Shown here one piece after another: positions 34,920 to 44,428 of a stretch of 64,000 bases of DNA. The translations under genes and the position numbers were made by a program. The notes beneath the pieces are model-generated. The model had not been told where the DNA came from, ran no database searches, and saw nothing but the letters and a program-made list of their open reading frames with translations. Each line of letters opens with the position of its first letter. The stretch's first letter is position 1. Origin of the DNA: Verrucomicrobiia bacterium (GTDB lineage: Bacteria > Verrucomicrobiota > Verrucomicrobiia > Limisphaerales > JAEYXS01); NCBI GenBank assembly GCA_036405135.1, contig DASWYF010000020.1, forward strand, positions 248,001-312,000, written 5' to 3'.

Positions 34920-36265
34920 TTTTGTCCTCCGACATTCCTCAAGCAGGTGGCGGCCGCATCGCGCGTGCCTTGCAGCAGACACGCCAGGTGCGTGTCGTTG
35001 AGGCGCGTGGGCGTGTTGTCCAGCTGATTGGCCTGGTCATCGAGTCTGAAGGGCCGCTTTGTTCCGTCGGCGAAGTCTGCCGCATCGAATCCACCCGTCA
35101 CGACAGTAGCACACTTGCTGAAGTCGTCGGGTTCCGGAATCAGCATGTTCTGCTCATGCCTTTGGGCGAACTTCATGGCATCCATCCCGGCAGTGAAGTC
35201 ATCGCCTTGGGCCGTCCATTGACTGTACCGGTGGGTGAAGCCTTGAAAGGCCGTGTGGTCGATAGCTTCGGCCAACCGCTGGATGATCTTGGTCCGCTAC
35301 AAACGGATCATTACGCCAGCATCACTGCACCGCCGCCCCATCCACTGAAACGTCAGCGCATCCACCATCCGTTCAATACCGGTGTGCGTGCGCTTGATCT
35401 CTTCACGCCGTGTGGTCGCGGCCAACGTCTCGGTATCTTCGCCGGATCCGGTGTGGGTAAATCTACCTTGCTCGGCATGATGGCCAGTCGTGCGGAAGCG
35501 GATGTGAACGTCATCGCGCTCATCGGCGAACGTGGTCGTGAGGTGCGCGAGTTCTTGGAGAAAGACCTGGACGAAGAAGGTCGCAAGAAATCGGTCATCG
35601 TTGTCGCGACTTCGAATCAATCTTCGCTCGCCCGTCTGAAAGGTGCCTTCACTGCCATGACCATCGCGGAAAACTTCCGTGAAGCCGGTCAGAATGTACT
35701 TTTGATGATGGATTCCGTCACGCGCTTCGCCATGGCGCAACGCGAAATCGGTCTCGCCGTCGGTGAACCGCCGGCGACGCGTGGCTACACGCCCTCCGTC
35801 TTTTCCTTGCTGCCGCAGTTGCTCGAGCGCGCGGGTAACAGCGATCGCGGTACACTGACCGCCTTGTTCACCGTGCTCGTCGAAGGTGACGACATGAATG
35901 ATCCCATCGCTGATGCCGTACGTGGTATTCTCGATGGTCACCTGGTGCTCACCCGTGAACTCGCCACACAGAATCATTATCCCGCACTGGACGTGTTACA
36001 GAGCGTGAGCCGTTTGGTGCGTGACCTATGCACGGAAGACAGGATCAAACTCTCGGGCCAGGCACGCGAAGCCCTCGCTCTGTATCGCAAGAATCAAGAC
36101 CTCATCAGCCTCGGTGCCTATGCCGCTGGCAGCAACGCTGCACTGGATCAAGCCATCCGCTGGCAGGATCCGCTCAATCGCGTGTTGCGCCAGGGAGTGA
36201 AAGAGGCGTGCTCCACGGATGAGGCCTGGCGTCTGCTTGCACAAGTGATGGGCAAAACGAAATAA
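34916..36265 (+). CDS. fliI: flagellum-specific export ATPase FliI
   Basis: A 449-residue FliI. Walker A is GSGVGKST (177-184), Walker B lies in NVLLMMDSVTRFA, and ALIGERGREVREF is the F1-type signature. It is homologous to F1-ATPase beta subunits and energises export of flagellar substrates. The start at 34916 overlaps the fliH stop as ATGA; a longer frame would overlap fliH by 85 bases. Length is standard. Confidence 0.95.
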   Translation: MILSSDIPQAGGGRIARALQQTRQVRVVEARGRVVQLIGLVIESEGPLCSVGEVCRIESTRHDSSTLAEVVGFRNQHVLLMPLGELHGIHPGSEVIALGRPLTVPVGEALKGRVVDSFGQPLDDLGPLQTDHYASITAPPPHPLKRQRIHHPFNTGVRALDLFTPCGRGQRLGIFAGSGVGKSTLLGMMASRAEADVNVIALIGERGREVREFLEKDLDEEGRKKSVIVVATSNQSSLARLKGAFTAMTIAENFREAGQNVLLMMDSVTRFAMAQREIGLAVGEPPATRGYTPSVFSLLPQLLERAGNSDRGTLTALFTVLVEGDDMNDPIADAVRGILDGHLVLTRELATQNHYPALDVLQSVSRLVRDLCTEDRIKLSGQAREALALYRKNQDLISLGAYAAGSNAALDQAIRWQDPLNRVLRQGVKEACSTDEAWRLLAQVMGKTK

Positions 36266-36268
36266 CCT

Positions 36269-36727
36269 ATGAAACCATTCCGCTTCTCTCTCGCAGCCCT
36301 GCGCACCTTGCGCGAACGGCAGGAGAAATCCGCCCAGGAAAAGCTTGCCTCCACGATGATCGGGCGCCAACGCGCCGCAGAAGCATTGAATGCCCTTGAT
36401 CGTGAACTGACTGCTGCGCGTCTTGACTGGCAGCAACACGCCGCTGCCGGGTGTGCCGCCGCCCAACTCGCGCAACAACAGATGCACTGTGCCTGGCTGG
36501 ATACGCGTTGCCGTCAGGCCGAGCAGGCTTTGAGCAATGCGGAGCGGGCCGTACAATCTGCCCGCAATGAACTCGTGCACGCACAGCGGGAGCGTGAACT
36601 GCTTGAGCGCCTCTACGAGCGTCAAAAGATAGCCTTCGATCGCGCCCTCAGCCTCGCGGAACAGAAGGAACTGGATGACCTGGTCAGCGGCCGTTTTGGC
36701 CTCAACACACTGCGTCAGCTCGCCTGA
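36269..36727 (+). CDS. fliJ: flagellar export protein FliJ
   Basis: A 152-residue, entirely helical coiled-coil protein starting with FRFSLAALRTLRERQEKSAQ, the FliJ N-terminal pattern. FliJ links the export ATPase to FlhA, like the gamma subunit of F1. It follows fliI after three bases, the classical place, which supports the call beyond the weak sequence conservation of this family. Confidence 0.88.
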   Translation: MKPFRFSLAALRTLRERQEKSAQEKLASTMIGRQRAAEALNALDRELTAARLDWQQHAAAGCAAAQLAQQQMHCAWLDTRCRQAEQALSNAERAVQSARNELVHAQRERELLERLYERQKIAFDRALSLAEQKELDDLVSGRFGLNTLRQLA

Positions 36728-36740
36728 TCATTTTTAAGGT

Positions 36741-37346
36741 ATGAATTTTCTATTGAATCCTTGGATCGGATCGGTGCTGGGAGCGGTGCTTTACTGCGCC
36801 GGTCTTGCCGGAGCGTGGATGCAGAAGCTGCCCAAGCCGGGTGAAGAGCATGGGATCTCCCATGTGGAGCCTATCCCGGCCGGCCCTTCATGGACATTTC
36901 AGAACCCGGAGATCGATGCCTTGGTCCAAGAATTGCGGGATGAAAAACAAGCCTTGGCCAAACGCAAAGCGGAACTGGAAGAACTCGCCGTACGTTTGAG
37001 CGCCGAACGGAATGAACTCCTGCAAACAACCCAGGCAGTGCATCAATTGCAGGTGAACTTTGATCAATCCATCACGCGCATCCAGGATGAGGAAACAGCG
37101 AATCTGGCCAAGATGGCCAAGACCTATGTAGCCATGGCCCCGGAGAATGTGGTGAAGATCTTCAAGGAACTTGATGACGTTACCGTGGTGAAGGTACTTC
37201 GCTTTATGAAGGAGAAGGAGGCGGCACCGATCCTTGATCAAATGGCCAGGCAGGGGGAGCCGGAAGCGAAACGGGCCGCCGGTCTGGCTGAAAAACTTCG
37301 TCTGACGGTCAATCCTCCCCCTGCTGCCAAAGCCAAGAAACAATGA
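36741..37346 (+). CDS. MotE/MgtE_N-like flagellar chaperone
   Basis: A 201-residue protein. It has an N-terminal membrane segment (residues about 5-27), a coiled coil (about 55-125) rich in Glu/Leu, and a C-terminal segment KTYVAMAPENVVKIFKELDDVTVVKVLRFMKEKEAAPILDQM resembling the MgtE N-terminal domain (given here in parts: KTYVAMAPENVVKIFKEL, then VVKVLRFMKEKEAAPILDQM). This plan matches the MotE family, a periplasmic chaperone for MotC in epsilon-proteobacteria, also seen between fliJ and fliK elsewhere. It overlaps fliK by four bases. Its role here is inferred from position and domain plan. Confidence 0.75.
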   Translation: MNFLLNPWIGSVLGAVLYCAGLAGAWMQKLPKPGEEHGISHVEPIPAGPSWTFQNPEIDALVQELRDEKQALAKRKAELEELAVRLSAERNELLQTTQAVHQLQVNFDQSITRIQDEETANLAKMAKTYVAMAPENVVKIFKELDDVTVVKVLRFMKEKEAAPILDQMARQGEPEAKRAAGLAEKLRLTVNPPPAAKAKKQ

Positions 37347-38848
37347 ATGCCACTGGGTTCTCCGGTCTGATGTGCGAAACCGTGTCTGGGAGCGTGGGCT
37401 CGAATATGCCTGTCATTCTCCCTGGTATCTCCCCGGGAGAAACAAATCAGAGCGCTGATTTCGCGGCATGTTTAGATGACCAGTTGCCGGATATAGAAGA
37501 GCTGGATGAACATTCAGGAAAAGCGATTCATTCAACCGCCACTCCAGATCAGGTCCTCCAGGCAATGCTTTCTACAGCCGGGCTGATTCCTGCCGCTCCA
37601 CCTGTGCCCGTCTCGCCTGAACTCTCTACGGAGCGAGGTGAAGTTGAATCCGGGCAGCATGCGAATTCTGAAAAGCAGTCAGTCATTCAGACGAGTTGCG
37701 AAAGAGTGTTGGCACCTGGGTCTGATCGGATGTCCGAAGTTGCTTCAACAGCAGTTCAATCTTCCGAACCTCAGCCTACGTCCACTTTAGCTTATGCTGG
37801 TTTGATGCCTTTGGAAAAGTCCCCGCTTTCCGCATGCGAGCAAAAAATGGCTAAGCCAGTCGACTCTCATGAAAGCGTGACTTCAGACTCTCGTGAAACA
37901 CCTGCAACACACGTGGTTTCACCTGAGCGAAGGCTGGAAACGGTTGCTGGGGCGGCAGAGGGGCAAACTTTTTTACCCGGCAAAAATGTTCCGGCCGCTG
38001 TCGGAACTGCGGCAGATTTCTCCCGACAGTCGATAGCACCTTCGCAATCTTCAGCTTTCGTTGCACCAGAAGGCGTTGCTTCTATAGTCAAAAAGGACGA
38101 AAAACTAAGGGAAACTACGTTGATTCGCTCAAGTCGGCAGGTTGGAGGAAAAGATGGCACGTCGGTTGCTAAATCGTTCTCGGCCATGCCAGCTCAAATG
38201 ACAGATGAACAAAAGCAAGAGATCTCACTGGTGCTAAAAGCAGCTCCGGTTCGTGAGTTTCCGGCCTTTGCTGAGGCCGGCGAGAAGAATGTTTTAGTCA
38301 TGCAATCTGGCTTGGAGCTTCCCCCAGATCGTTTCAGTTCTGCAGAATCAGACGTAGAGATGTCTTCAGTGACGGCGGCTGCTGGCCATGAGCGTATCGA
38401 TAAGTTGCAAGAGCTGATCACCAAAGAGGTCCGCTTCTTCCGCCAGAGCGGTGCGCAGGTTTTGGAGATGGTCGTCGAACCCGCGCCGGATATCCGCATC
38501 AAGTTGCATCTGGAGCTTCAAGACGGTCACATCAAAGCGGCGCTGAGTTCTGCGGATGGCGACGGCTCCTGGCTTCAGTCGCATTGGGCGGAGTTGAAAG
38601 AATCTTTGTCCGGCCAAGGTGTTACGTTGCGCCAGTTCGATTCGGAGACTCCATCAAATCCGCAGCGTTCTCCCTCATTCGATGCTCAGTTTGGTTCCCG
38701 TCAGGAGGAGCACGCCCGTGCATCGGCGCCTTTTGATCAAACAGAAGCGCAAGGTGGCAGCAGTACCTCGCGTTCACGTTCTTCTTTCGTGCCGACGGCA
38801 CGCAAAGCGGGGAATGACACCCGTCAAATATTGGAATCCTGGGCTTAA
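37343..38848 (+). CDS. fliK: flagellar hook-length control protein FliK
   Basis: A 501-residue FliK-like protein. The first 340 residues are low-complexity, rich in Ser, Ala, Glu and Pro, as is usual for the ruler part. The C-terminal hook-length domain includes EMVVEPAPDIRIKLHLELQD and HWAELKESLSGQGVTLRQF. It measures hook length and switches export from hook to filament substrates. Codon use in the N-terminal half is more AT-rich than in neighbours, fitting a fast-evolving region. Overlaps the MotE-like gene by four bases; flgD follows. Confidence 0.88.
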   Translation: MNATGFSGLMCETVSGSVGSNMPVILPGISPGETNQSADFAACLDDQLPDIEELDEHSGKAIHSTATPDQVLQAMLSTAGLIPAAPPVPVSPELSTERGEVESGQHANSEKQSVIQTSCERVLAPGSDRMSEVASTAVQSSEPQPTSTLAYAGLMPLEKSPLSACEQKMAKPVDSHESVTSDSRETPATHVVSPERRLETVAGAAEGQTFLPGKNVPAAVGTAADFSRQSIAPSQSSAFVAPEGVASIVKKDEKLRETTLIRSSRQVGGKDGTSVAKSFSAMPAQMTDEQKQEISLVLKAAPVREFPAFAEAGEKNVLVMQSGLELPPDRFSSAESDVEMSSVTAAAGHERIDKLQELITKEVRFFRQSGAQVLEMVVEPAPDIRIKLHLELQDGHIKAALSSADGDGSWLQSHWAELKESLSGQGVTLRQFDSETPSNPQRSPSFDAQFGSRQEEHARASAPFDQTEAQGGSSTSRSRSSFVPTARKAGNDTRQILESWA

Positions 38849-38860
38849 ACAAAATTTTTC

Positions 38861-39298
38861 ATGAGCACCATCGCAGGCGTCAATTACCTCACCACGCAAG
38901 ATACGGCGGATGCTTCCAGCCGTATGCCGGTCAAGGCTTTGGGGCAGCAGGATTTTTTGAAGCTGCTCGTCGCCCAGCTTACCTCCCAGGATCCATTGAA
39001 TCCCAAGCAGGACACGGAATTCATCGCCCAGATGGCTCAGTTCAGCGCGCTGGAACAGTCGAAGTCGATGCAATCGGACATCGCCAGCCTGCGTGGAGAT
39101 CAACAGATGTTGCAGGCTTACGGTTTGCTTGGGCAGACCGTGAAGTTGCAGGCGGAGGATGGAATCGATCCGGTGCTGGGAACTGTCAGCGCCGTTCAAA
39201 ACGAGGCAGGGACGCCTAAACTGATGGTGGATGGAAAAACCTATACCTTGGACCAAGTGCTGATGGTTTACCCGTCTGCTGTCGCAACTCAAAACTGA
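38861..39298 (+). CDS. flgD: flagellar hook assembly protein FlgD (short form)
   Basis: A 145-residue FlgD. The N-terminal scaffold QQDFLKLLVAQLTSQDPLNP and EFIAQMAQFSALEQ is unmistakable. The usual tudor/Ig-like C-terminal domains are reduced to about 50 residues (QTVKLQAEDGIDPVLGTVSA), so this is the short form. It caps the growing hook. flgE starts seven bases later. Confidence 0.93.
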   Translation: MSTIAGVNYLTTQDTADASSRMPVKALGQQDFLKLLVAQLTSQDPLNPKQDTEFIAQMAQFSALEQSKSMQSDIASLRGDQQMLQAYGLLGQTVKLQAEDGIDPVLGTVSAVQNEAGTPKLMVDGKTYTLDQVLMVYPSAVATQN

Positions 39299-39304
39299 TA
39301 GATT

Positions 39305-40159
39305 ATGCTTCGTTCACTCAACTCCGGCGTCAGTGGCATCCAGCAATTTCAAGGCAGCCTGGACGTCATCGGCAACAACATCGCCAACGCCAATACGACT
39401 GCCTACAAGTCGGCGCGGACGGATTTTTCCGATTCTTTCAGCCAGACGCTTCAGCTTTCCAGTGCCGGGACTTCTGGCAACAGTGGTGTGGCCGGCATGC
39501 AAGTCGGTTCCGGTGTCACCACTGCGGCCATCCGCAATCTTTTCAGCCAGGGGGCGATGACGCGCACGGGCATCCAGACGGATCTTTATGTCTCCGGCGA
39601 AGGATTTTTTGTGGTGCGCGACACTGTATCAGATACGGAATTCGCCACCCGCTCCGGCGATTTTCGCCTGGATGAAAGCGGCTACCTGGTGACCAACCAA
39701 GGGCTGCGTGTCCAAGGTTACAGTGATAGCGGCCTGGCCACCATCGGCGACATCCAGATCGATGGTTCGGGCCGGCCGGCCACTTCGGACCCGAACGCAA
39801 CGATCACGGCTTTCAGCGTCAATCCGGACGGCATCGTGAATGTCCGCCTCTCTGATGGTACGGAGTTCAGCCGCGGACAGGTGTTGCTGCAAAATTTCCA
39901 GTCACCGCAGGCTCTTTTGAAGGAAGGAAACAATCTTTACTCCGGACTTTCTGCCGCCGGTCCGTTGAGCGCGACACCGACGGTCGCTGGCACGAACGGG
40001 TTGGGCAAGATCCAAGCCGGTGCGTTGGAGCTTTCCAATGTCGATCTCGCGAATGAATTCGCCAAGTTGATCACCGCGCAACGCGGTTTCCAGGCCAGCG
40101 CACGCATGATCACGACGAGTGATGAAGTGTTGCAAGAGCTGGTAAGTCTGAAACGCTAA
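39305..40159 (+). CDS. flgE: flagellar hook protein FlgE (short)
   Basis: A 284-residue hook protein. The N-terminal NSGVSGIQQFQGSLDVIGNN and ANANTTAYKS, and the C-terminal LANEFAKLITAQRGFQASAR and MITTSDEVLQELVSLKR, are the paired axial motifs. Middle D2-type insertions are small, so it is shorter than the ~400 residues of enteric FlgE. Position after flgD supports FlgE over other rod proteins. It is exported in early phase. Confidence 0.92.
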   Translation: MLRSLNSGVSGIQQFQGSLDVIGNNIANANTTAYKSARTDFSDSFSQTLQLSSAGTSGNSGVAGMQVGSGVTTAAIRNLFSQGAMTRTGIQTDLYVSGEGFFVVRDTVSDTEFATRSGDFRLDESGYLVTNQGLRVQGYSDSGLATIGDIQIDGSGRPATSDPNATITAFSVNPDGIVNVRLSDGTEFSRGQVLLQNFQSPQALLKEGNNLYSGLSAAGPLSATPTVAGTNGLGKIQAGALELSNVDLANEFAKLITAQRGFQASARMITTSDEVLQELVSLKR

Positions 40160-40175
40160 TCTACCCCCTTAACCC

Positions 40176-40799
40176 ATGGCCGAAAAACCATCAGCAAAAC
40201 CGGGTGCCGAGGCCGGTGCCGAAAAAAAGAACGGAGCAGCTCCGGCCGAGGCGGCTGCCTCTGCCAAGCCGGGCGGTTTTGCCGTCTGGGCACCCTTGCT
40301 CGCAAACATCGTCCTCATGCCGGCGCTGGGCTTCGCCACTTTCACCTTTCTTATCCAGCCGAAGCTGGGCCAGACGGCGGCGGCTCCGGCAGAACATGCT
40401 GAAGCCAAGGCCGAAGACGGCCATGGTGGTGGCGGCGAACATGGTGAATCCTCCTCTGGCGGTGGAGCACACGGCGGCAAAGGCGGAGCCAAAGGCAAGG
40501 TCACCGTTCCTTTGCCGGGCAAGATTCTTGTCAATGTGGCCGGCACGCAAGGCACACGCTACCTGCTCGCCAATGTGGCGCTCGTCAGCGGGAAGAGCGA
40601 TCTTAAAGATCTCATTGAGAAGTATGAGCCGCAATTGAAGGATGCCGCTTCCAGTGCCTTGGCGAGCAAGACGATCCCCGAGCTGGAAAAGCCCGGAGCC
40701 CGCAATGTGATCCGCTCCGAGCTGATCTCGGTTTTCAACAATGTCCTCGGTGACGGTACCGTCACGGAACTGTATCTTACCGAATTTGCCATCCAGTGA
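40176..40799 (+). CDS. fliL: flagellar basal-body-associated protein FliL
   Basis: A 207-residue FliL-like protein. It has an Ala-rich cytoplasmic tail, one membrane segment near 36-60, and a linker unusually rich in Gly and His (about 85-110: DGHGGGGEHGESSSGGG). The C-terminal FliL domain contains NVAGTQGTRYLLANVALV and VLGDGTVTELYLTEFAIQ. FliL supports stator function. The linker might bind metal but could equally be a flexible spacer. Its stop overlaps the GTG start of fliM by four bases. Confidence 0.88.
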   Translation: MAEKPSAKPGAEAGAEKKNGAAPAEAAASAKPGGFAVWAPLLANIVLMPALGFATFTFLIQPKLGQTAAAPAEHAEAKAEDGHGGGGEHGESSSGGGAHGGKGGAKGKVTVPLPGKILVNVAGTQGTRYLLANVALVSGKSDLKDLIEKYEPQLKDAASSALASKTIPELEKPGARNVIRSELISVFNNVLGDGTVTELYLTEFAIQ

Positions 40800-41830
40800 G
40801 CCATCACCCGGACAATTTGGATTCTGATGACCTGTCACTTCCCGGTAGGGAAGTGTTGAGCCAGTCTGAGGTCGAGCGTTTGCTCGCGCAGGTGGCCGAA
40901 CAGGAGAACAAGACTACGGTCCATCAGGCGGACGGCAGCAAGACGGCGCAAGCGGTCGACAGCATCCAGCCTTACGATTTCCGCAACCCGGTCTTCCTCT
41001 CGGCGAATGAGCTGCGCAAGCTGCGTATCGAGCACGAGGAATACATCCGTGCTCTTGCGGCCCGCCTTTCCATCTACTTGCGCATGGAGTTCACGCTCCA
41101 GATGTCGCGTTTGGAAACATTAACGTTTCAGAAATTCAAAGAAGGTCTCGCCAGCCCCACGCACCTGACATTGTTCAAGTCCGAGCCTCTGCGCGGTGTG
41201 TGCATCTTGGATGTGAGTCCCCGGCTGGGACTTACGATGGTGGATCGTCTTATGGGAGGTCCTGGGCATTCCGTGGCGTTGAACCGCGACCTGAGCGAGA
41301 TCGAGATCGCGCTGCTGGATCAGATCATTCACATCGTTTTGGGCGAGTGGTGCAATCATTGGTCTTCCATCCAGGAAGTGCGCCATCAGGTCATGGGCCA
41401 TGACAATAACGGCCAGTTTCTCCAGACCACCCAGCCAGATGCCGTGATGCTGGTGCTCTCCATGGAAGCACGCATCGCTGATTGTCTCGAGCAGATCCAG
41501 ATCGGTTTCCCCTACAGCACGGTTGAGCCACTCATCGAAAAATTGAGCAAGCAACTGCGCCCCGATGATGAAGATCGCTCCAAGCCGAAAGAACGCCGAT
41601 GGAACACGGAGCTGGTGGATGTGAATATTCCCATCACTGCGGAATGGCCGCCCGTGACGGTGAAGGCGAGCGACCTTGCCAATTTGAAGGTCGGCGATTT
41701 TCTGCCGATCCCCATCGAATACACCAAGCAAGTTCAGATCAAGCTGGCCCGCCTGAAGAAGTTTGCCGGACGCCTCGGCACCAAGGGCAACAACTGGGCC
41801 GTGGAAGTGCAGCAAATTCTCCCTACGTGA
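40796..41830 (+). CDS. fliM: flagellar motor switch protein FliM
   Basis: A 344-residue FliM. The start is GTG, overlapping the fliL stop. LSQSEVERLLAQV near residue 21 is the CheY-P-binding N-terminal motif. The CheC-like middle holds MTLVDRLMGGPG-like TMVDRLMGGPGHS, and the SpoA domain is at the C-terminus. It controls rotation sense, so a CheY-based chemotaxis system should exist, though no che genes are in the window. Confidence 0.95.
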   Translation: MSHHPDNLDSDDLSLPGREVLSQSEVERLLAQVAEQENKTTVHQADGSKTAQAVDSIQPYDFRNPVFLSANELRKLRIEHEEYIRALAARLSIYLRMEFTLQMSRLETLTFQKFKEGLASPTHLTLFKSEPLRGVCILDVSPRLGLTMVDRLMGGPGHSVALNRDLSEIEIALLDQIIHIVLGEWCNHWSSIQEVRHQVMGHDNNGQFLQTTQPDAVMLVLSMEARIADCLEQIQIGFPYSTVEPLIEKLSKQLRPDDEDRSKPKERRWNTELVDVNIPITAEWPPVTVKASDLANLKVGDFLPIPIEYTKQVQIKLARLKKFAGRLGTKGNNWAVEVQQILPT

Positions 41831-41837
41831 TTTTTCT

Positions 41838-42107
41838 ATGAGCATTACCAATCTCAATTCCGCCAATCTCGACATCCTCATGGATGTGCCGGTCGGCCTG
41901 ACTGTCGAGCTGGGTTCCTGCCAGCTCCCGATGCGCGATGTACTGCAATTGGACGTCGGCTCCGTGGTGCAGCTCGACAAGGTCGCAGATGCGCCGGTGG
42001 AACTGCATGTGAACCAAAAGCTCGTGGCTCGTGGTGAAGTCGTGGTGGTGGAAAACCGCTTCGGCATCAAAATCACGGAACTGATCGGAGCGAAAGCGGC
42101 CGCCTGA
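41838..42107 (+). CDS. fliN: flagellar motor switch protein FliN
   Basis: An 89-residue FliN consisting of the SpoA domain: ILMDVPVGLTVELGSCQLPM and NRFGIKITELI. It builds the C-ring base with FliM. The start at 41838 follows the fliM stop by seven bases; the longer frame into fliM is not needed. It shares one base with the fliO start (TGATG). Confidence 0.95.
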   Translation: MSITNLNSANLDILMDVPVGLTVELGSCQLPMRDVLQLDVGSVVQLDKVADAPVELHVNQKLVARGEVVVVENRFGIKITELIGAKAAA

Positions 42108-42553
42108 TGCATGCGTCACTTTCCAGAATGTTTGCGCTGATCGTCTGCCTTTCCTTCACGGGACTGGCGAACGCCGCCGAGCAAGCTACGAAACTGAGCC
42201 CTCCGCCGGGACCGTCGCTGACGTCCTCGCTGATCCGCTTAGTGGGTGGATTGTTCGTTGTCTTCGGGGTTTTCCTGGGTGCCATCTGGTTGCTGAAGCG
42301 CGCTCCCATGCTCGGTCGCAAGGCGGGTGACACGCGCAAGCTGAACGTGATGGAATCGCGCAATCTGGCTCCGCGTCAGGCACTCTATGTGATCGGTTAC
42401 GAACGCCAGCGTTACTTGGTAGCCAGCACGCCAACGGGCATCAGCTTGCTGACCGCGTTGCCTGCTGCGGAAACGGATGAAGCGCCGTCTGATAAAGTCA
42501 CCACTGCGAGTTTCACTGAAGCTTTGATGCAAGCCGTGCAGAAACAAGGGTGA
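42107..42553 (+). CDS. fliO: flagellar biosynthetic protein FliO
   Basis: A 148-residue FliO-like protein. A signal peptide-like segment at 5-24 and a membrane segment near 45-65 are followed by the short cytoplasmic domain (LNVMESRNLAPRQALYVIGY) typical of FliO. It helps assemble the FliP export gate. Sequence conservation is weak in this family; position between fliN and fliP makes the call. Confidence 0.85.
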   Translation: MHASLSRMFALIVCLSFTGLANAAEQATKLSPPPGPSLTSSLIRLVGGLFVVFGVFLGAIWLLKRAPMLGRKAGDTRKLNVMESRNLAPRQALYVIGYERQRYLVASTPTGISLLTALPAAETDEAPSDKVTTASFTEALMQAVQKQG

Positions 42554-42554
42554 T

Positions 42555-43352
42555 ATGCTGCGTTTGCTTTCTAAATCACTTTTACTGCTTTCGTTGCTGA
42601 TCCCCTTTTTCAGCGGCGGCGAATTGCAGGCACAGACGAATGCTCCTGCCACGGGTGTGAACCAGACGGTGAACCTGCTCGCTCAGCCGTTGAACACCGT
42701 GCTCGATCCTGCCCGTCAGCCGCAGGATGTGGACACGGCGATCAAGGTTCTCTTTGCGATCACCGTTCTTTCGCTCGCGCCTTCGATCATCCTTCTGATG
42801 ACCTCGTTCACGCGTATCGTGATCGTGTTGTCCTTCATCCGCTCTGCGCTTTCTCTGCAAGGCACACCAGCGAACCAGATACTCATCGGGCTCTCGCTGT
42901 TCATGACCTACTTCATCATGGAACCAGTCTGGTCCCAGATGAACACGCAAGCATTGCAACCGTATCTGCAAAAGCAGATCTCTGCGGATGAAGCCATGGA
43001 CAAGGCCGCGCAACCGATCCGCGCATTCATGCTGAAGCAGGCGCGTGCGAAGGATATCGAGCTTTTCGCCGAACTCGCGCGTTTGGAGCCGACGGCTCCG
43101 GAGAATCTGCCTTTGCGCGTGGTGATTCCGGGCTTTGTGATCAGCGAACTGCGCACCGCTTTCCAGATGGGTTTCCTGCTGTTCATCCCATTCATCCTCA
43201 TCGATCTCGTCGTCGCCGCCGTGCTGATGAGCATGGGCATGATGATGATGCCGCCTGCGACGATCGCGTTGCCGCTGAAGATTCTGCTCTTCGTGCTGGT
43301 GGATGGCTGGGAGCTGGTCGTGCGCTCCTTGCTGCTCAGCTTTGGCTCTTGA
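42555..43352 (+). CDS. fliP: flagellar export gate protein FliP
   Basis: A 265-residue FliP with an N-terminal signal peptide, followed by four membrane segments. LLMTSFTRIVIVLSFIRSAL, QILIGLSLFMTYFIM and FQMGFLLFIPFILIDLVVA are strongly conserved FliP blocks. Five FliP copies form the core of the export pore with FliQ and FliR. Starts one base after the fliO stop. Confidence 0.96.
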   Translation: MLRLLSKSLLLLSLLIPFFSGGELQAQTNAPATGVNQTVNLLAQPLNTVLDPARQPQDVDTAIKVLFAITVLSLAPSIILLMTSFTRIVIVLSFIRSALSLQGTPANQILIGLSLFMTYFIMEPVWSQMNTQALQPYLQKQISADEAMDKAAQPIRAFMLKQARAKDIELFAELARLEPTAPENLPLRVVIPGFVISELRTAFQMGFLLFIPFILIDLVVAAVLMSMGMMMMPPATIALPLKILLFVLVDGWELVVRSLLLSFGS

Positions 43353-43358
43353 AGTTTT

Positions 43359-43628
43359 ATGACACCTGAATTTGCCGTGGAAATGCTCAAGTCGATGATG
43401 ATCCAGGCGGTGACGTTGATGTCTCCCATCCTGCTCACTGCGATGGCGATCGGCCTCAGCGTCAGCTTGTTTCAAGCGGTGACCTCGATCAATGAGCAGA
43501 CCTTGACCTTCGTGCCGAAGGCCGCAGGTATCATCGCGCTGTTACTGGTGCTGCTGCCGTGGATGGTGCGCACGATGGTGGAGTTCACCACCGCCGTCAT
43601 CCAGAAGATGCCGCAGATGGTCAATTGA
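43359..43628 (+). CDS. fliQ: flagellar export gate protein FliQ
   Basis: An 89-residue protein with two membrane helices, pattern SPILLTAMAIGLSVSLFQAVTSINEQTLTFVPK, the FliQ family signature (shown as SPILLTAMAIGLSVSLFQ and INEQTLTFVPK). It surrounds the FliP/FliR pore. It sits between fliP and fliR with gaps of 6 and 10 bases. Confidence 0.96.
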   Translation: MTPEFAVEMLKSMMIQAVTLMSPILLTAMAIGLSVSLFQAVTSINEQTLTFVPKAAGIIALLLVLLPWMVRTMVEFTTAVIQKMPQMVN

Positions 43629-43638
43629 TTGGTCACGG

Positions 43639-44403
43639 ATGCAATTCGACATCGCCAACTGGTTTGTCGTTTTCGTGCGGATCGGTGCCGTGATGCTGGT
43701 GTTTCCGCTGACCGGTTCCTCCAATGTGCCGGTGCGTTTACGCATCGCCCTTGCTGGTGGCACGGCTTTTCTGATGGCACCGTTGCTGCCGCCTTCACCG
43801 GTGGATACCAGTGCGTTCTGGTCTTTGGTCGGATTGCTTTTCAAAGAAGCGAGCGTGGGCCTGTTGCTTGGCTTTGTCGCACGCTTGGTTTTCTTCGGAT
43901 TGGAAATCGCCGCGGGCATCCTGACCACGGAGATGGGTTTGCAGCTTTCGCCGCAGTTCAATCCATTGAACCAGACGCAAGTCACCGCACCGGGTATGGC
44001 GCTGCACTGGCTTGGTATGATGCTGTTGCTCTCATCAGACATGCATCATTGGCTGTTAGCGGCGTTACAGCGCAGTTATCTTGTGGCTCCGGTTGGCGGG
44101 GCGGTTTTGTCGGAAGCGTTGCTGCAAGATGTCATCAATCGGACGGGGCATCTCTTCGTCTTTGCGCTGCAACTATGCGCTCCGGTGCTCGCGGTTTCGT
44201 TCACTATCACACTGATCTTCGCGGTGTTGGCACGGGCGGTGCCGCAGATGAATGTGTTCTCTGAGAGTTTTCCCGTCCGTACCATTTCGTGTCTTATCAT
44301 TTTCGGACTCAGCCTGAACCTCATGGCCCAGCACTTGCTTAACGAGCTGCGACGGCTGCCAGATGATGTGCTGCAAGTCGCCCGGATCATGGGCGGCGGC
44401 TAA
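43639..44403 (+). CDS. fliR: flagellar export gate protein FliR
   Basis: A 254-residue multi-pass membrane protein. FVRIGAVMLVFPLTGSSNVP at the N-terminus and EMGLQLSPQFNPLNQTQVTA in the middle are FliR blocks. It has six or so membrane segments. It caps the export pore with FliP and FliQ. Length and position are standard; flhB follows after 25 bases. Confidence 0.95.
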   Translation: MQFDIANWFVVFVRIGAVMLVFPLTGSSNVPVRLRIALAGGTAFLMAPLLPPSPVDTSAFWSLVGLLFKEASVGLLLGFVARLVFFGLEIAAGILTTEMGLQLSPQFNPLNQTQVTAPGMALHWLGMMLLLSSDMHHWLLAALQRSYLVAPVGGAVLSEALLQDVINRTGHLFVFALQLCAPVLAVSFTITLIFAVLARAVPQMNVFSESFPVRTISCLIIFGLSLNLMAQHLLNELRRLPDDVLQVARIMGGG

Positions 44404-44428
44404 ACAAATCGGGTTGCCGGGCTGACAC